Assembly (NCBI GenBank): GCA_036555035.1
Contig: DATBMB010000196.1
Span: 1-29,002 of the forward strand
DNA length: 29,002 nucleotides
Direction: 5' to 3'
DNA from: SG8-41 sp036555035
GTDB taxonomy: Bacteria; Pseudomonadota; Gammaproteobacteria; Burkholderiales; SG8-41
The position numbers and the translations under genes are program-made. Under the pieces are notes generated by a model. It searched no databases, was not told the DNA's origin, and saw only the letters and a program-made list of their open reading frames with translations. This document shows, piece after piece, positions 5,806 to 13,396 of the stretch. Every line of letters starts with the position of its first letter. The first letter of the stretch is position 1.

Positions 5806-7214
5806 TCGAGCAGCTTCTGCACCCGCCGCGCCGCCGCGATGTGGCCGTCGCGCAGGAAGCGCTCGTGATTCTCCTCCACCTCCGAGGGCTCGTAGCGGTA
5901 GCTCACCATCATGCCGAGGGACTGCTCCATGCCGCGCGCGGAGGTGTCGGCGAGCCAGTAGATGCGGCTCACCAGCGCGCCGTTGCTCAAGTGGAAGTGC
6001 GCGACCGGGTCGAGCGGGTGCGTGCCCGACTTCTCCCGCATCAGGTAGCGCGCGGCGAGCTTCTCCAGGGGTTCCTGCAGCGCCTCGCCGAGCCGCGCGT
6101 CCGCGGGCCACTCAGGGCGCGCCAATGCGTCGTGAAGCACGGCGGCCGGGTCGGGGTGCCCCAGCGCCGCGGCGAGCTTTTCCGCGTCCGCCGCCGGCAG
6201 TAGCGCACGCTTCTCCGAGGACGCCTGCTCGATCCACTTGCGGAAGCCGGGCATCGGGGAGAGCGTCGCGAACACGCCGAGCCGCGGCAGGTCGCGGCGC
6301 AGGTCCTCGATCACGCGCTTGAGCAGGAGGTTCCCGAGGCTCACCCCGCGCAGGCCCTTCTGTGTATTCGAGATCGCGTAGAACACCGCGGTGTCGGCGG
6401 AGCGCGGGTCCTGCACCGGGGCGCCCTGGTCGAGCAGGTGCTGCACGCTGGCGGGCAGCCCCCGCGTGAGCGCGATCTCGACGAAGATCAGCGGCTCGTT
6501 GGGCAGCCGCGGATGGAAGAACGCGTAGCAGCGGCGGTCGGTGTCGAGCCGGTTCCGGAGGTCGTTCCAGGACTGGATGGGGTGCACCGCCTCGTAGGCG
6601 ATCAGCTTCTCGAGGATCAAGGCCGGCGAGTTCCAGGTGATGCGCCTCAGCTCCAGGAAGCCCGGATCGAACCAGCTCTCGAGCAGGCCGTCGAGCTCGA
6701 CCTTGAGCACCTCCAGCGCCGGCGCCTTCGGCAGCGCGGCGAGGAGATCCGCGCGCAGGTCCACCAGGAACTTCACGCCCTCGGGCAGCAGGTTGAACTG
6801 GGTGAAGAACTTCGCGCGCGGGGAATTGAGCGCAACGCGCAGCCGCGCCTCGGCCCGCGAGAGCTCCGCGTCGTTCGCGGCAGCCTGGATGGCCGAGATG
6901 GCCTTTTCCAGCTCCTCGCGGTTGGGCGCGAACCCGTGCGTGATCAGGTCCAGAATCGCGGTGCGCTGCGCGGGGCTCGCGCCGCGGTAGATCGCCGCGA
7001 TGCGCTCGGCGCGGGCGCGCGCCGCGATCTCGCCTCCGCGCTGCGAGCGGCTCTCCTCGAGCAGCGGCTTGATCTCTTCGAGGACGCGCCCCGTCGTGCC
7101 GTCGGCTTCATCCACGCCGGCCCCCGGCAGCACTGCCGCGGCGAGCCGCTTCCACCAATGGCGCAGCCGCTCGAATGCGGACAGCGGATTGGGCGTGCTC
7201 GCGGCCTGGCTCAT
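5802..7214 (-). CDS. Malonyl-CoA decarboxylase
   Basis: This 470-residue enzyme converts malonyl-CoA to acetyl-CoA and CO2, linking malonate use and fatty-acid control. The N-terminal half (about 85-180) is the helical domain. The C-terminal catalytic half begins near residue 190 (WFDPGFLELRRITWNSPALILEKLI, shown here only as family landmark in two parts, WFDPGFLELRRITW and NSPALILEKLI). It contains the conserved CYAFFHPRLPNEPLIFVEIALT region, DTAVFYAISNTQKGLRGVSLG, and HFHLSNGA with the catalytic His. The ATG at 7212-7214 has an AGAGGA ribosome site five bases upstream. It stands alone, without malonyl-CoA synthetase or transporter genes nearby. Its TAG stop shares bases with the intI stop (CTAG, 5802-5805), so nothing separates the integron from the chromosome here. 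Confidence 0.94.
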   Translation of the reverse strand: MSQAASTPNPLSAFERLRHWWKRLAAAVLPGAGVDEADGTTGRVLEEIKPLLEESRSQRGGEIAARARAERIAAIYRGASPAQRTAILDLITHGFAPNREELEKAISAIQAAANDAELSRAEARLRVALNSPRAKFFTQFNLLPEGVKFLVDLRADLLAALPKAPALEVLKVELDGLLESWFDPGFLELRRITWNSPALILEKLIAYEAVHPIQSWNDLRNRLDTDRRCYAFFHPRLPNEPLIFVEIALTRGLPASVQHLLDQGAPVQDPRSADTAVFYAISNTQKGLRGVSLGNLLLKRVIEDLRRDLPRLGVFATLSPMPGFRKWIEQASSEKRALLPAADAEKLAAALGHPDPAAVLHDALARPEWPADARLGEALQEPLEKLAARYLMREKSGTHPLDPVAHFHLSNGALVSRIYWLADTSARGMEQSLGMMVSYRYEPSEVEENHERFLRDGHIAAARRVQKLLD

Positions 7215-7316
7215 CGGTATCCTCTATCCCGTTCTCGCTGGATTCTGGTCCGCCCGCGTTACACTACATCGATCGCGCGGGCGGTCTTTGCGATAGATCA
7301 AAAAATTGGACAGTAC

Positions 7317-8363
7317 ATGCGGCTGAGCGTTCTCGATCAGTCTCCGGTCATCAGCGGCCACACGCCGGCACAGGCCGTCCACGAGACGATCCGCCTGGTG
7401 AAGGCTGCCGAGCAGCTCGGCTACCACCGCTACTGGCTCGCCGAACACCACTCAATTACTGCCCTGGCCGATCCCTGTCCAGAGATACTGCTCGCACGCG
7501 TCATAGCCGAAACCTCCCGGATACGGCTGGGGACGGGCGGCGTCCTGCTGCCGTATTACAGCCCGTTGAAGGTCGCGGAGCAGTTCCGGATGCTGGAGGC
7601 GCTATGCCCGGGACGCATCGATCTCGGCATCGGGCGCGCCCCGGGAGGCGACCAGGTGACCGCGCTTGCCATGGGGGAGGGGCGCTACCCGGGCGCCGAG
7701 CATTTTCCCGAGCAGGTGCAATACGTCGTCGCCTACCTCGACGGCACGCTGCCGGCCGAGCACCCCTTCGCCGGCGTGAAGGTGCAGCCGGCAGGGCAGG
7801 CTGCGCCGGAGGTGTGGCTCCTCGGCTCATCGGACTACAGCGGGGCGCTCGCGGCGCAGCTCGGCCTGCGCTTTGCGTTTGCCCACTTCATCAGCGCGGA
7901 CGGGGGCGAGGAGGTCATGCGGGAGTACAAGCGCCGCTACCAGCCCTCGCAGCGCGAGCCGGCGCCGCAGGCGCTGCTGTGCGTGTTCGTGATCTGCGCC
8001 GAGTCGGGTGCGGAGGCCGAGCGGCTCGCCGCCAGCATCGACCTGCGGCGGCTCAACACGGATCACGGGGTGAACGCCCCGGTGCCGACCCTCGCGGAGG
8101 CCCGGGCCTATCCCCATACCGAGGCCGACCGCCGGCGCATCGCGCATCACCGCCGCCGCGTCGTGCTCGGGGAGCCGCAGGCGGTGCGCGACCGGCTGCT
8201 CGAGCTGCAGGCGCAGTTCCAGGCCGACGAGCTGATGGCCATCACCATCACGGGCAGTTATGACACCCGGTTAAGGTCCTACGAGTTGCTGGCGGAGGCG
8301 TTTGGCCTCGCGTCCGAGTCCGCCAGTGCGCCGCGAGTTGGAGGGTTGCGTCAACCGGGTTAG
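7317..8363 (+). CDS. LLM-class (luciferase-like) flavin-dependent oxidoreductase
   Basis: A 348-residue TIM-barrel enzyme of the bacterial-luciferase superfamily, expected to use reduced FMN (or F420) to oxidise an unidentified substrate. Family landmarks in order are LSVLDQSPV at the N-terminus, YHRYWLAEHHS (about 38-48), IRLGTGGVLLPYYSPLKVAEQFRMLE (seen as GTGGVLLPYYSP and KVAEQF), GRIDLGIGRAPGGD (about 103-116) and EVWLLGSSDYSGALAAQLG. This pattern fits the MsnO8/YhbW-like subgroup. The ATG at 7317 is preceded by an AT-rich leader with a weak GGACAG ribosome site; an open frame continues upstream to 6438 but there it is antisense to malonyl-CoA decarboxylase. It is divergent from that gene, with about 100 bases between. 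Substrate unknown. Confidence 0.92.
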   Translation: MRLSVLDQSPVISGHTPAQAVHETIRLVKAAEQLGYHRYWLAEHHSITALADPCPEILLARVIAETSRIRLGTGGVLLPYYSPLKVAEQFRMLEALCPGRIDLGIGRAPGGDQVTALAMGEGRYPGAEHFPEQVQYVVAYLDGTLPAEHPFAGVKVQPAGQAAPEVWLLGSSDYSGALAAQLGLRFAFAHFISADGGEEVMREYKRRYQPSQREPAPQALLCVFVICAESGAEAERLAASIDLRRLNTDHGVNAPVPTLAEARAYPHTEADRRRIAHHRRRVVLGEPQAVRDRLLELQAQFQADELMAITITGSYDTRLRSYELLAEAFGLASESASAPRVGGLRQPG

Positions 8364-8460
8364 GATATTGGCCGTTTAGGGGAGGGTCGGGGTTCCCGAC
8401 ACCGGATCTCGCGCGGGGCAGCGGGGAGAGCGTCAAGATCGTTGAGTGGAGGAACGAAAG

Positions 8461-8802
8461 ATGAAAGTTCTGATGGCAGCGCTGTGTGCGCTCATGCTGG
8501 CGGCATCACCGCTCGCATTGGCGCAGGACAAGGCGAAAAAGGAGCCGACCGCGGCGCAGAAGAAGCAGCAGCAGCGGATGGCGGACTGCAACAAGCAGGC
8601 GGGCGCCAAGAAGCTCGAGGGCGATGCGCGCAAGAAGTTCATGAGCGCGTGCCTGAGCGGTGACAAACCCATGGCGAAGGGCCCGACCGATGCGCAGAAG
8701 AAGCAGCAGCAGCGCATGGCGGACTGCAACAAGCAGGCCGGCGCCAAGAAGCTCGAGGGCGACGCGCGCAAAAAGTTCATGAGCACCTGCCTGAAGGGCT
8801 GA
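8461..8802 (+). CDS. psiF: PsiF-repeat periplasmic protein
   Basis: A 113-residue small basic protein with a signal peptide (MKVLMAALCALMLAASPLALAQ) and two PsiF repeats of about 36 residues, each running from AQKKQQQRMADCNKQA through KKLEGDARKKFMS to CL. Each repeat has two Cys residues, so two disulfides are plausible in the periplasm. E. coli psiF has the same two-repeat layout and is phosphate-starvation-inducible; its molecular role is unknown, and no Pho box was recognised here. The repeats are almost identical at DNA level (8554-8660 and 8692-8798), pointing to recent duplication or conversion. GGAGGAACGAAAG precedes the ATG at 8461, which is preferred over an in-frame ATG at 8446. A hairpin with a U-run follows the gene. 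Confidence 0.9.
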   Translation: MKVLMAALCALMLAASPLALAQDKAKKEPTAAQKKQQQRMADCNKQAGAKKLEGDARKKFMSACLSGDKPMAKGPTDAQKKQQQRMADCNKQAGAKKLEGDARKKFMSTCLKG

Positions 8803-8837
8803 TGCTCCGGCGCCGCGTTGCGCCGGCGCCGACACGC

Positions 8838-8873
8838 GGGGCATACTGGGAGACCGGTATGCCCCTTTTCTTT
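8838..8873 (+). terminator. Rho-independent terminator after psiF
   Basis: GGGGCATAC (8838-8846) pairs perfectly with GTATGCCCC (8857-8865), with a ten-base loop and then TTTTCTTT (8866-8873). A second GC-rich hairpin (CCGGCGC 8807-8813 / GCGCCGG 8820-8826) lies just before it. The first possible ATG of the next gene (8859) would be inside the second arm, which argues against that start. Confidence 0.8.
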
Positions 8874-9626
8874 ATGCGAACGCTGCGCCAGTGCCTGCTC
8901 GCTCTGATCGGGGTTGGGACCCCCGCCTCGGCGGGCGCGGCGCAGCCGCAGGACACCTACGAGCCGCAGCGCAAGCGCATGCTGGAGGAGATCGCCGCGC
9001 TCACGCGCGAGACGCGCTTCGAGTCCGGGCGCTCGAGCCTCTCCGCCCGCGTCATGGAGGCGATGGCGAAGGTGCCGCGCCACGAGTTCGTCCCCGCGGG
9101 CGACCGGCGCAACGCCTACGCCAACCGGCCGCTCCCGATCGGCATGGGCCAGACCATCTCGCAGCCCTTCATCGTCGCGCTGATGACCGACCTGATGGAA
9201 GTGAAGCCCGGCGACCGGGTGCTCGAGATCGGCACCGGCTCGGGCTACCAGGCGGCGCTGCTGGCCGAGCTCGCCGGCACCGTCTACACCATCGAGATCG
9301 TCGAGCCGCTCGCGCGCGAGGCCGCGGCGCGGCTGAAGCGGCTGGGCTACGCCAATGTCGTGACGAAGACCGGCGACGGCTACCAGGGCTGGCGCGAGCA
9401 CGCGCCCTTCGACGCCATCATGGTGACGGCCGCCCCGCGCGAGGTGCCGCAGCCCCTGATCGAGCAGTTGAGCCCCGGCGGGCGCCTTGTCGTCCCGGTC
9501 GGCGGGCAGGCGGCGGGCCAGTCGCTGCTGGTAGTCGAGAAGCAGCCGGACGGGAGCATCACGCGCCGCACTATCCTTGCCGTGCGCTTCGTGCCCCTCA
9601 CCGACAAGTCAGGAAAGCAGCAGTAG
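8874..9626 (+). CDS. pcm: Exported protein-L-isoaspartate O-methyltransferase
   Basis: Repairs isoaspartyl damage in proteins by SAM-dependent methylation. From the ATG at 8874 it has 250 residues: a signal peptide (MRTLRQCLLALIGVGTPASAGA), then the PIMT fold. Visible motifs are VPRHEFVP, GMGQTISQPFIVALMTDLM, the SAM loop VLEIGTGSGYQAALLAEL, TIEIVEPLA, and the C-terminal GGRLVVPVG. The exported form suggests action in the periplasm, unlike the cytosolic E. coli enzyme. The start is awkward: 8874 falls directly after the U-run of the psiF terminator and has no ribosome site, whereas 8859 would sit inside the terminator stem. A leaderless transcript or read-through would explain this. The gene converges on the lipoprotein gene at 9761. 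Confidence 0.9.
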   Translation: MRTLRQCLLALIGVGTPASAGAAQPQDTYEPQRKRMLEEIAALTRETRFESGRSSLSARVMEAMAKVPRHEFVPAGDRRNAYANRPLPIGMGQTISQPFIVALMTDLMEVKPGDRVLEIGTGSGYQAALLAELAGTVYTIEIVEPLAREAAARLKRLGYANVVTKTGDGYQGWREHAPFDAIMVTAAPREVPQPLIEQLSPGGRLVVPVGGQAAGQSLLVVEKQPDGSITRRTILAVRFVPLTDKSGKQQ

Positions 9627-9649
9627 CACGCCGGAGCGCGGAGCAGGGG

Positions 9650-9665
9650 CCCCACTTCAGTGGGG
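9650..9665. other. Hairpin between the convergent pcm and lipoprotein genes
   Basis: CCCCAC (9650-9655) and GTGGGG (9660-9665) form a perfect stem with a TTCA loop, 24 bases after the pcm stop. There is no T-run on either side, so it is at best a weak or factor-assisted terminator. Confidence 0.4.
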
Positions 9666-9760
9666 ATGCGACCGTGAAGGCGGGCAGACGGCCGACGCGA
9701 TAATGTCGGATACTTGCCTCATTTCGCGTCAGAGGCCGTGGAATACCGGCGTGCCCCGCG

Positions 9761-10399
9761 CTACGGCAGCCTGGCGATGATGTCCTGGGCGGTGCGCTCG
9801 AGCACGGCGCGCTGCATCACCGGCTCCTCGGTCACCGTCTCGTGCGAGACGCGCATCTCCTGCATGGCCTCCCACGCGACCGAGCCATCGGTGCTGTCCC
9901 AGATCTGGAAGAACAGCCGGACATGCGCGTACTGGGTCTCCACGATGCGGATGCCGAAGATTCCGAAGCGCTCCTTCGATCCCTGCCCGAAGCCCTGTAG
10001 CTTGAGCTGGACGAGGTAACGGGCTCCCGTTGCCGCGCCCACCCGGCGCAGAACCTCACGCGAGAGCAGGCCGGTGTCGCGGTAATCGTCGTACATCCGC
10101 TTGTAGTCGTCGGCCAGCCCCGCCTTGTTGATGGCGCCCAGCGTTTCGGCGAGCGTGACGACCCGCAGGCCTTGCTTCTCACGCTTGATGATGTCGGCGA
10201 AGACGAACGCGACGGCCTGTTTTTCCTGCTCCTGGCCGGTGACGGTCGACGGCGTAAGGAATGCCATGCCGGACGCAGCGAGATCGCCCGGCTTCAGCGC
10301 GATCCGGTGCTCCTGCAGGGTCGGATAGGTCTGGGAACATCCGGCGAGCGCGAGGATGAGCGCGGCCAGCGCGGTTCCGGGAAGCCGTAGCGATTTCAT
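9761..10399 (-). CDS. Putative lipoprotein of unknown function
   Basis: A 212-residue protein with a lipoprotein signal peptide: MKSLRLPG, a hydrophobic stretch, and the lipobox LAGC with Cys21, so it should be anchored to the inner or outer membrane. The mature part contains mixed helix/strand sequence with VLRRVGAATGARYLVQLKLQG and VRLFFQIWDSTDGSVAWEA. That pattern resembles envelope lipoproteins with a CsgG/TolB-like alpha-beta core, but I cannot assign a family. Two starts compete: the ATG at 10397-10399 gives a clean signal peptide, while a GTG at 10418-10420 overlaps the upstream stop as GTGA. Either way it is the last gene of a three-gene minus-strand unit behind the Bug receptor. Confidence 0.75.
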   Translation of the reverse strand: MKSLRLPGTALAALILALAGCSQTYPTLQEHRIALKPGDLAASGMAFLTPSTVTGQEQEKQAVAFVFADIIKREKQGLRVVTLAETLGAINKAGLADDYKRMYDDYRDTGLLSREVLRRVGAATGARYLVQLKLQGFGQGSKERFGIFGIRIVETQYAHVRLFFQIWDSTDGSVAWEAMQEMRVSHETVTEEPVMQRAVLERTAQDIIARLP

Positions 10400-10416
10400 T
10401 AGGACTTTCCCGGGCG

Positions 10417-11391
10417 TCACTCGGGCTTGATGTTCTGCTCGCGCACGACCTTCACCCAGCGCTCGTAGTCCTTGCGGATGCGCTCGCCGAAGCGCTGCGG
10501 CGTTCCGCCGGAGGCGATCATGCCCTGCGCTTGGAGGTTTGCCTTCATATCGGGTTCGTGGACGATGCGGTTCACCGCGGCGTTGAGCGTGCCGATGACG
10601 GCCGGCGGCGTGCCGCGCGGCGCCATCACCCCGAACCAGAGCTCGACTTCGTAGCCGGGCAGGGCGTCATTGAGCGTCGGGACGTTGGGCAGCGAGTACC
10701 AGCGCTTGGCGGTGGTCACCGCCAGGGCGCGGAGCTTTCCCGACTGGATGTGCGGATAAGTAGGCAGGATGCTCCCCACGATGAGCTGAATCTGCCCCGA
10801 CAGGAGGTCGGGCAGCGCCGCCCCGGTGCTCTTGTAGGCGATGCCGACCATATTGATCTTGGCCATGTTGATGAGGAGCTCCGTCGCCAGGTGAGTCAGG
10901 CTGCCCACGCCCGGCGTAACGTAGTTGAGCTGCCCCGGCCGCGCCTTCGCGAGCGCCAGCAGTTCCTTCGTGGTTTTCACGGGAAGCGTGGGATGTACCG
11001 ACAGCACGAACGGGGTGTAGCCCATCTCCGCGACGGGTACGATGTTGTTGATCGGATCGAACGCCGGCTTGTGCGTCGCCGGCGTTGCCGCGAAGCTGCC
11101 GGACATCACCATGATGGTGTAGCCGTCGGGCGGCGACTTGACCGTGAGCTCCATGCCGATGAGTCCGCTCGCTCCGCCGCGGTTGTCCACCACGAACTGG
11201 CGCTTGAAGTGCTCGCTCAGCTTTTGTGAGATCTGGCGCGCGGTGATGTCGCTGCCGCCGCCCGGTGCGAACGGGACGATGACGCGCACCAACTTGGCCG
11301 GATACTCCTGGCCGAAGGCGCCCATCGCCATCAACCCGGCCGCTGCGGCGAGGGCCGTCGGCGCCACCTTGCGCAGTACGCGTGCGATCAT
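10417..11391 (-). CDS. Bug-family (tripartite tricarboxylate) periplasmic solute receptor
   Basis: A 324-residue periplasmic binding protein of the TctC/Bug family, very common in betaproteobacteria; members bind carboxylates and similar small molecules. The signal peptide is MIARVLRKVAPTALAAAAGLMAMGAFGQ. Next come the family landmarks VRVIVPFAPGGGSDITARQIS, VDNRGGASGLIGME, SPPDGYTIMV and ELWFGVMAPRGTPPAVI. The start ATG at 11389-11391 has AAGGAG seven bases upstream; an ATG at 11395-11397 would put the ribosome site too close. No TctA/TctB membrane genes lie nearby, so it is an orphan receptor that may serve a remote transporter or act as a sensor. It follows the outer-membrane-like gene by 44 bases and touches the lipoprotein gene downstream. 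Confidence 0.93.
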   Translation of the reverse strand: MIARVLRKVAPTALAAAAGLMAMGAFGQEYPAKLVRVIVPFAPGGGSDITARQISQKLSEHFKRQFVVDNRGGASGLIGMELTVKSPPDGYTIMVMSGSFAATPATHKPAFDPINNIVPVAEMGYTPFVLSVHPTLPVKTTKELLALAKARPGQLNYVTPGVGSLTHLATELLINMAKINMVGIAYKSTGAALPDLLSGQIQLIVGSILPTYPHIQSGKLRALAVTTAKRWYSLPNVPTLNDALPGYEVELWFGVMAPRGTPPAVIGTLNAAVNRIVHEPDMKANLQAQGMIASGGTPQRFGERIRKDYERWVKVVREQNIKPE

Positions 11392-11435
11392 GGTCATGCT
11401 CCTTGTTGTCGTGATGGATGCCCCCGCGCGCCCGC

Positions 11436-12059
11436 TCAGAAGCGATAGCGCACGCCGAAGCGCAGGCCCAGGCCCTGGAGCCGCAGGGGGCTCGGGCTGT
11501 CGAGGTCGCCGGACAGCAGGTCGTAGCTGACCGCCCAGGTCGGCGTGAGCCAGTGCAGCCCGGTGAAGGACAGTTGCCGCGGGTACGGCGTGGCCGGATC
11601 GAGCGCGGCGGCGACTGTTTCCATGTCCCGGCCCCAGCCCAGCCCGAAGAGGCTGGCCGAGCTGTGCTGGTAGCCGAGCCGTACCTGGTAGCCCGGCGCA
11701 TAGCCTGCTCCTGCCGGATGGGGGGGCATCAGCGCCAGGCCGTTCGCTGGCGGGGCTTCGCCCGGGGTTCCCGGTTCCATGTCGTATACGCGATACTTGA
11801 TTCCGACGCTCAGCGCCTTGTGATCGCTCAGCGCGGTGCGCAACTCCCCTGCAAGCGAGTGCTGGCGCGGCACGAACACCGATTCGGGCGTGTAGCCCAC
11901 CTCGAGCGAGGAGCCCCATCCTCGCGGGAGGAGCCCCGTTTCCTGTCGAAGCCCGAGGCCGGGGTAATCGAAGGAGAGCCGCAACTGCGCGGCGCAGGGG
12001 AGGGGCAGCGCCGCAGCGGTCAGCGCGATGGCTGCGATGATTCCGAACCGATGCCGCAT
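11436..12059 (-). CDS. Putative outer-membrane beta-barrel protein, unknown function
   Basis: 207 residues with a signal peptide (MRHRFGIIAAIALTAAALPLPCAAQ) and a body of alternating hydrophobic strands such as SSLEVGYTPESVF, ALSVGIKYRVYDME, YQVRLGYQHSSASLFGLGW and WAVSYDLLSGDLD. It ends in the strand GLGLRFGVRYRF with terminal Phe, the usual sorting signal of outer-membrane barrels. Eight or so strands would fit this length. I recognise no named family. The ATG at 12057-12059 is chosen because it begins the signal peptide; an open frame to 12275 upstream adds a proline/arginine-rich stretch with no sign of being coding. It heads the unit with the Bug receptor and a lipoprotein, suggesting an envelope function shared by the three. 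Confidence 0.75.
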   Translation of the reverse strand: MRHRFGIIAAIALTAAALPLPCAAQLRLSFDYPGLGLRQETGLLPRGWGSSLEVGYTPESVFVPRQHSLAGELRTALSDHKALSVGIKYRVYDMEPGTPGEAPPANGLALMPPHPAGAGYAPGYQVRLGYQHSSASLFGLGWGRDMETVAAALDPATPYPRQLSFTGLHWLTPTWAVSYDLLSGDLDSPSPLRLQGLGLRFGVRYRF

Positions 12060-12270
12060 ATGCAAGCCGAATTCGGTGATCTCGAGCGGGCCGAAGCATC
12101 CCGGCTCAAGTCGATCATTGGACAAGTTTACCCAAATTTCGTGCCTCCGGGTACGATTCTGTCGCGCGCCCGCAACAGGCCGGCGGCGGGCCGCGCGTCC
12201 CGCCGCGTCGGACGCGGGACCCGCATTGCGGGCACAGTCTCCTGAATTTGCGGCGGAATTGCTGCGCGGG

Positions 12271-12303
12271 TTCAACTGTACTAAACTATTTGCCTAGCAT
12301 AAT
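12271..12303 (+). promoter_or_regulatory. Possible promoter of the microprotein/PuuD-like unit
   Basis: An AT-rich island in otherwise GC-rich sequence lies 35-65 bases before the small ORF. TTCAAC (12271-12276) and TAGCAT (12295-12300), 18 bases apart, are the best -35/-10 pair; CATAAT at 12298-12303 is another -10 candidate. The matches are partial. Confidence 0.35.
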
Positions 12304-12336
12304 TACCTGAAGCGTCTACCGGAGGAGGGATCGGTC

Positions 12337-12432
12337 ATGAAGTTTTTTCTGGACTCGCTGGGATGGACGGTGGCCTGGGGCGTGGTGCTCACGTGGATCC
12401 TCTACAACGTCGTGAAGTACGCGCTGCAATAG
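12337..12432 (+). CDS. 31-residue single-span membrane microprotein
   Basis: ATG at 12337 with a strong GGAGGAGGG ribosome site 7-15 bases upstream, stop TAG at 12430-12432. The product is MKFFLDSLGW, TVAWGVVLTW, ILYNVVKYALQ: one hydrophobic helix of about 19 residues with three Trp and a basic/polar C-terminus. It is followed after 13 bases by the PuuD-like membrane protein and preceded by an AT-rich promoter-like island, so the two are probably co-transcribed. I know no named family. It could be a small subunit or stabilising peptide of the neighbouring membrane protein. The strong ribosome site and clean membrane helix support it being real. Confidence 0.7.
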   Translation: MKFFLDSLGWTVAWGVVLTWILYNVVKYALQ

Positions 12433-12445
12433 GGGGAGACCGGCC

Positions 12446-12943
12446 ATGATGGACTTCATACAACTCGGAATCGGGCGCTGGCTGCACATCGCCGCGGGCG
12501 TGATGTGGATCGGCCTGCTCTATTACTTCAATTTCGTGCAGGTGCCGGCGATGGCGGAGGCCGCCAAGGACGGCACGGCGGGCGGCATCAGCAAGCACGT
12601 CGCGCCGCGGGCCCTCTTCTGGTTCCGCTGGGCGGCGGTGGTGACCTGGCTCGCGGGGGCGATGCTGCTCGGGAAGAATTTCTTCAACGCGTTCTTCTTC
12701 CTCAACCACGCTTTCTTCGCCATCGGCGTGGGTGCGTGGCTCGGCACCGTCATGCTTTTCAACGTGTGGGTGCTGATCTGGCCCAACCAGAAGAAGATCC
12801 TGGGCATGGTGCAGGCGACCGACGCGGAAAAGGCGAAGGCCCGGCGCGTCGCGTTCCTCGCCTCGCGCACCAACACCCTGCTCTCGATCCCGATGCTGTT
12901 CTTCATGGCGGCGGCGGGCCACCAGGGCATCTTCTTCGGCTGA
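12446..12943 (+). CDS. PuuD-like (urate oxidase N-terminal domain) inner-membrane protein
   Basis: A 165-residue protein with four hydrophobic segments: about 10-30 (LHIAAGVMWIGLLYYFNFVQ), 58-76, 84-112 and 145-160. It matches the membrane domain of bacterial urate hydroxylase PuuD, but here it stands alone without the C-terminal cytochrome c domain, so urate oxidation should not be assumed. Conserved His residues in the first and third segments (H14, and NHAFF) could bind heme. The segment PNQKKIL between spans three and four is typical. GGGGGAG precedes the ATG at 12446; the next codon is also ATG. It is downstream of the microprotein and its TGA directly abuts the TGA of the convergent DUF192 gene. 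Standalone versions are sometimes mislabelled as NusG-like proteins. Confidence 0.82.
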   Translation: MMDFIQLGIGRWLHIAAGVMWIGLLYYFNFVQVPAMAEAAKDGTAGGISKHVAPRALFWFRWAAVVTWLAGAMLLGKNFFNAFFFLNHAFFAIGVGAWLGTVMLFNVWVLIWPNQKKILGMVQATDAEKAKARRVAFLASRTNTLLSIPMLFFMAAAGHQGIFFG

Positions 12944-13396
12944 TCATCTGACGGGCGGCGCGCGCTCCAGGCCCTCGACCTTCGCGCCGGGCTTGATGCC
13001 GCGCTTGGCGAACCATCCGCGGTTCGCTTCCAGCGCGTATTTCGCCGGCCGGGCCGCGGCGTGGGTATCGCGCGAGTGGGGCTTCATGTCCTCGATGTTG
13101 ATGATCGTGCCGCGCTCGTCGAGGAAGGCCACCGACAGCGGAACGTAGGTGTTCATCATCCACATGGCGTGATTCGCGGTCTCGCGGAACACGAACAGCA
13201 TGCCGCGGTTCTCGGGCAGGATCCTGCGGTGCATGAGGCCCCGCGAGCGGGTCTCATCGGTGACCGCCACCTCCACCGTGAGCGTGTGGCCGTTCACGGC
13301 GAGCGGTATCTCCGGCATCTGCGCGCCGGCCGCGGGCAGGGCAAGCACGATTGCAAGGCCCGTCACCAGCCGCTTGCCGCAAGCGAGCGGATTCAT
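12944..13396 (-). CDS. DUF192 family exported protein
   Basis: 150 residues, beginning with a signal peptide (MNPLACGKRLVTGLAIVLALPAAGA) and then a DUF192 domain: EVAVTDETRSRGLMHR, LPENRGMLFVF, HAMWMMNTYVPLSVAFLDERG, IINIEDMKP, and the C-terminal LEANRGWFAKRGIKPGAKV. The function of this family is not established; the fold is a small beta-barrel. The ATG at 13394-13396 overlaps the upstream chelatase stop as ATGA, so translation is likely coupled. The stop meets the convergent PuuD-like stop with no gap (TGA then TCA on the plus strand). Confidence 0.9.
   Translation of the reverse strand: MNPLACGKRLVTGLAIVLALPAAGAQMPEIPLAVNGHTLTVEVAVTDETRSRGLMHRRILPENRGMLFVFRETANHAMWMMNTYVPLSVAFLDERGTIINIEDMKPHSRDTHAAARPAKYALEANRGWFAKRGIKPGAKVEGLERAPPVR

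Noticed and set aside
6438..7316. Long N-terminal extension of the luciferase-like protein
   Set aside because: It is antisense to malonyl-CoA decarboxylase and has the Arg/Gln-rich composition of a GC-rich shadow frame; the family start is at 7317.
8386..8400. GTCGGG-GTT-CCCGAC hairpin after the luciferase-like gene as a terminator
   Set aside because: Short stem without a T-run; too weak to call.
8859..8873. Start of the isoaspartate methyltransferase at 8859
   Set aside because: That ATG lies inside the second arm of a convincing terminator hairpin; the ATG at 8874 begins a cleaner signal peptide.
11397..12099. N-terminal extension of the Bug receptor
   Set aside because: It overlaps the outer-membrane-like gene in another frame and precedes a good signal peptide and ribosome site at 11391.
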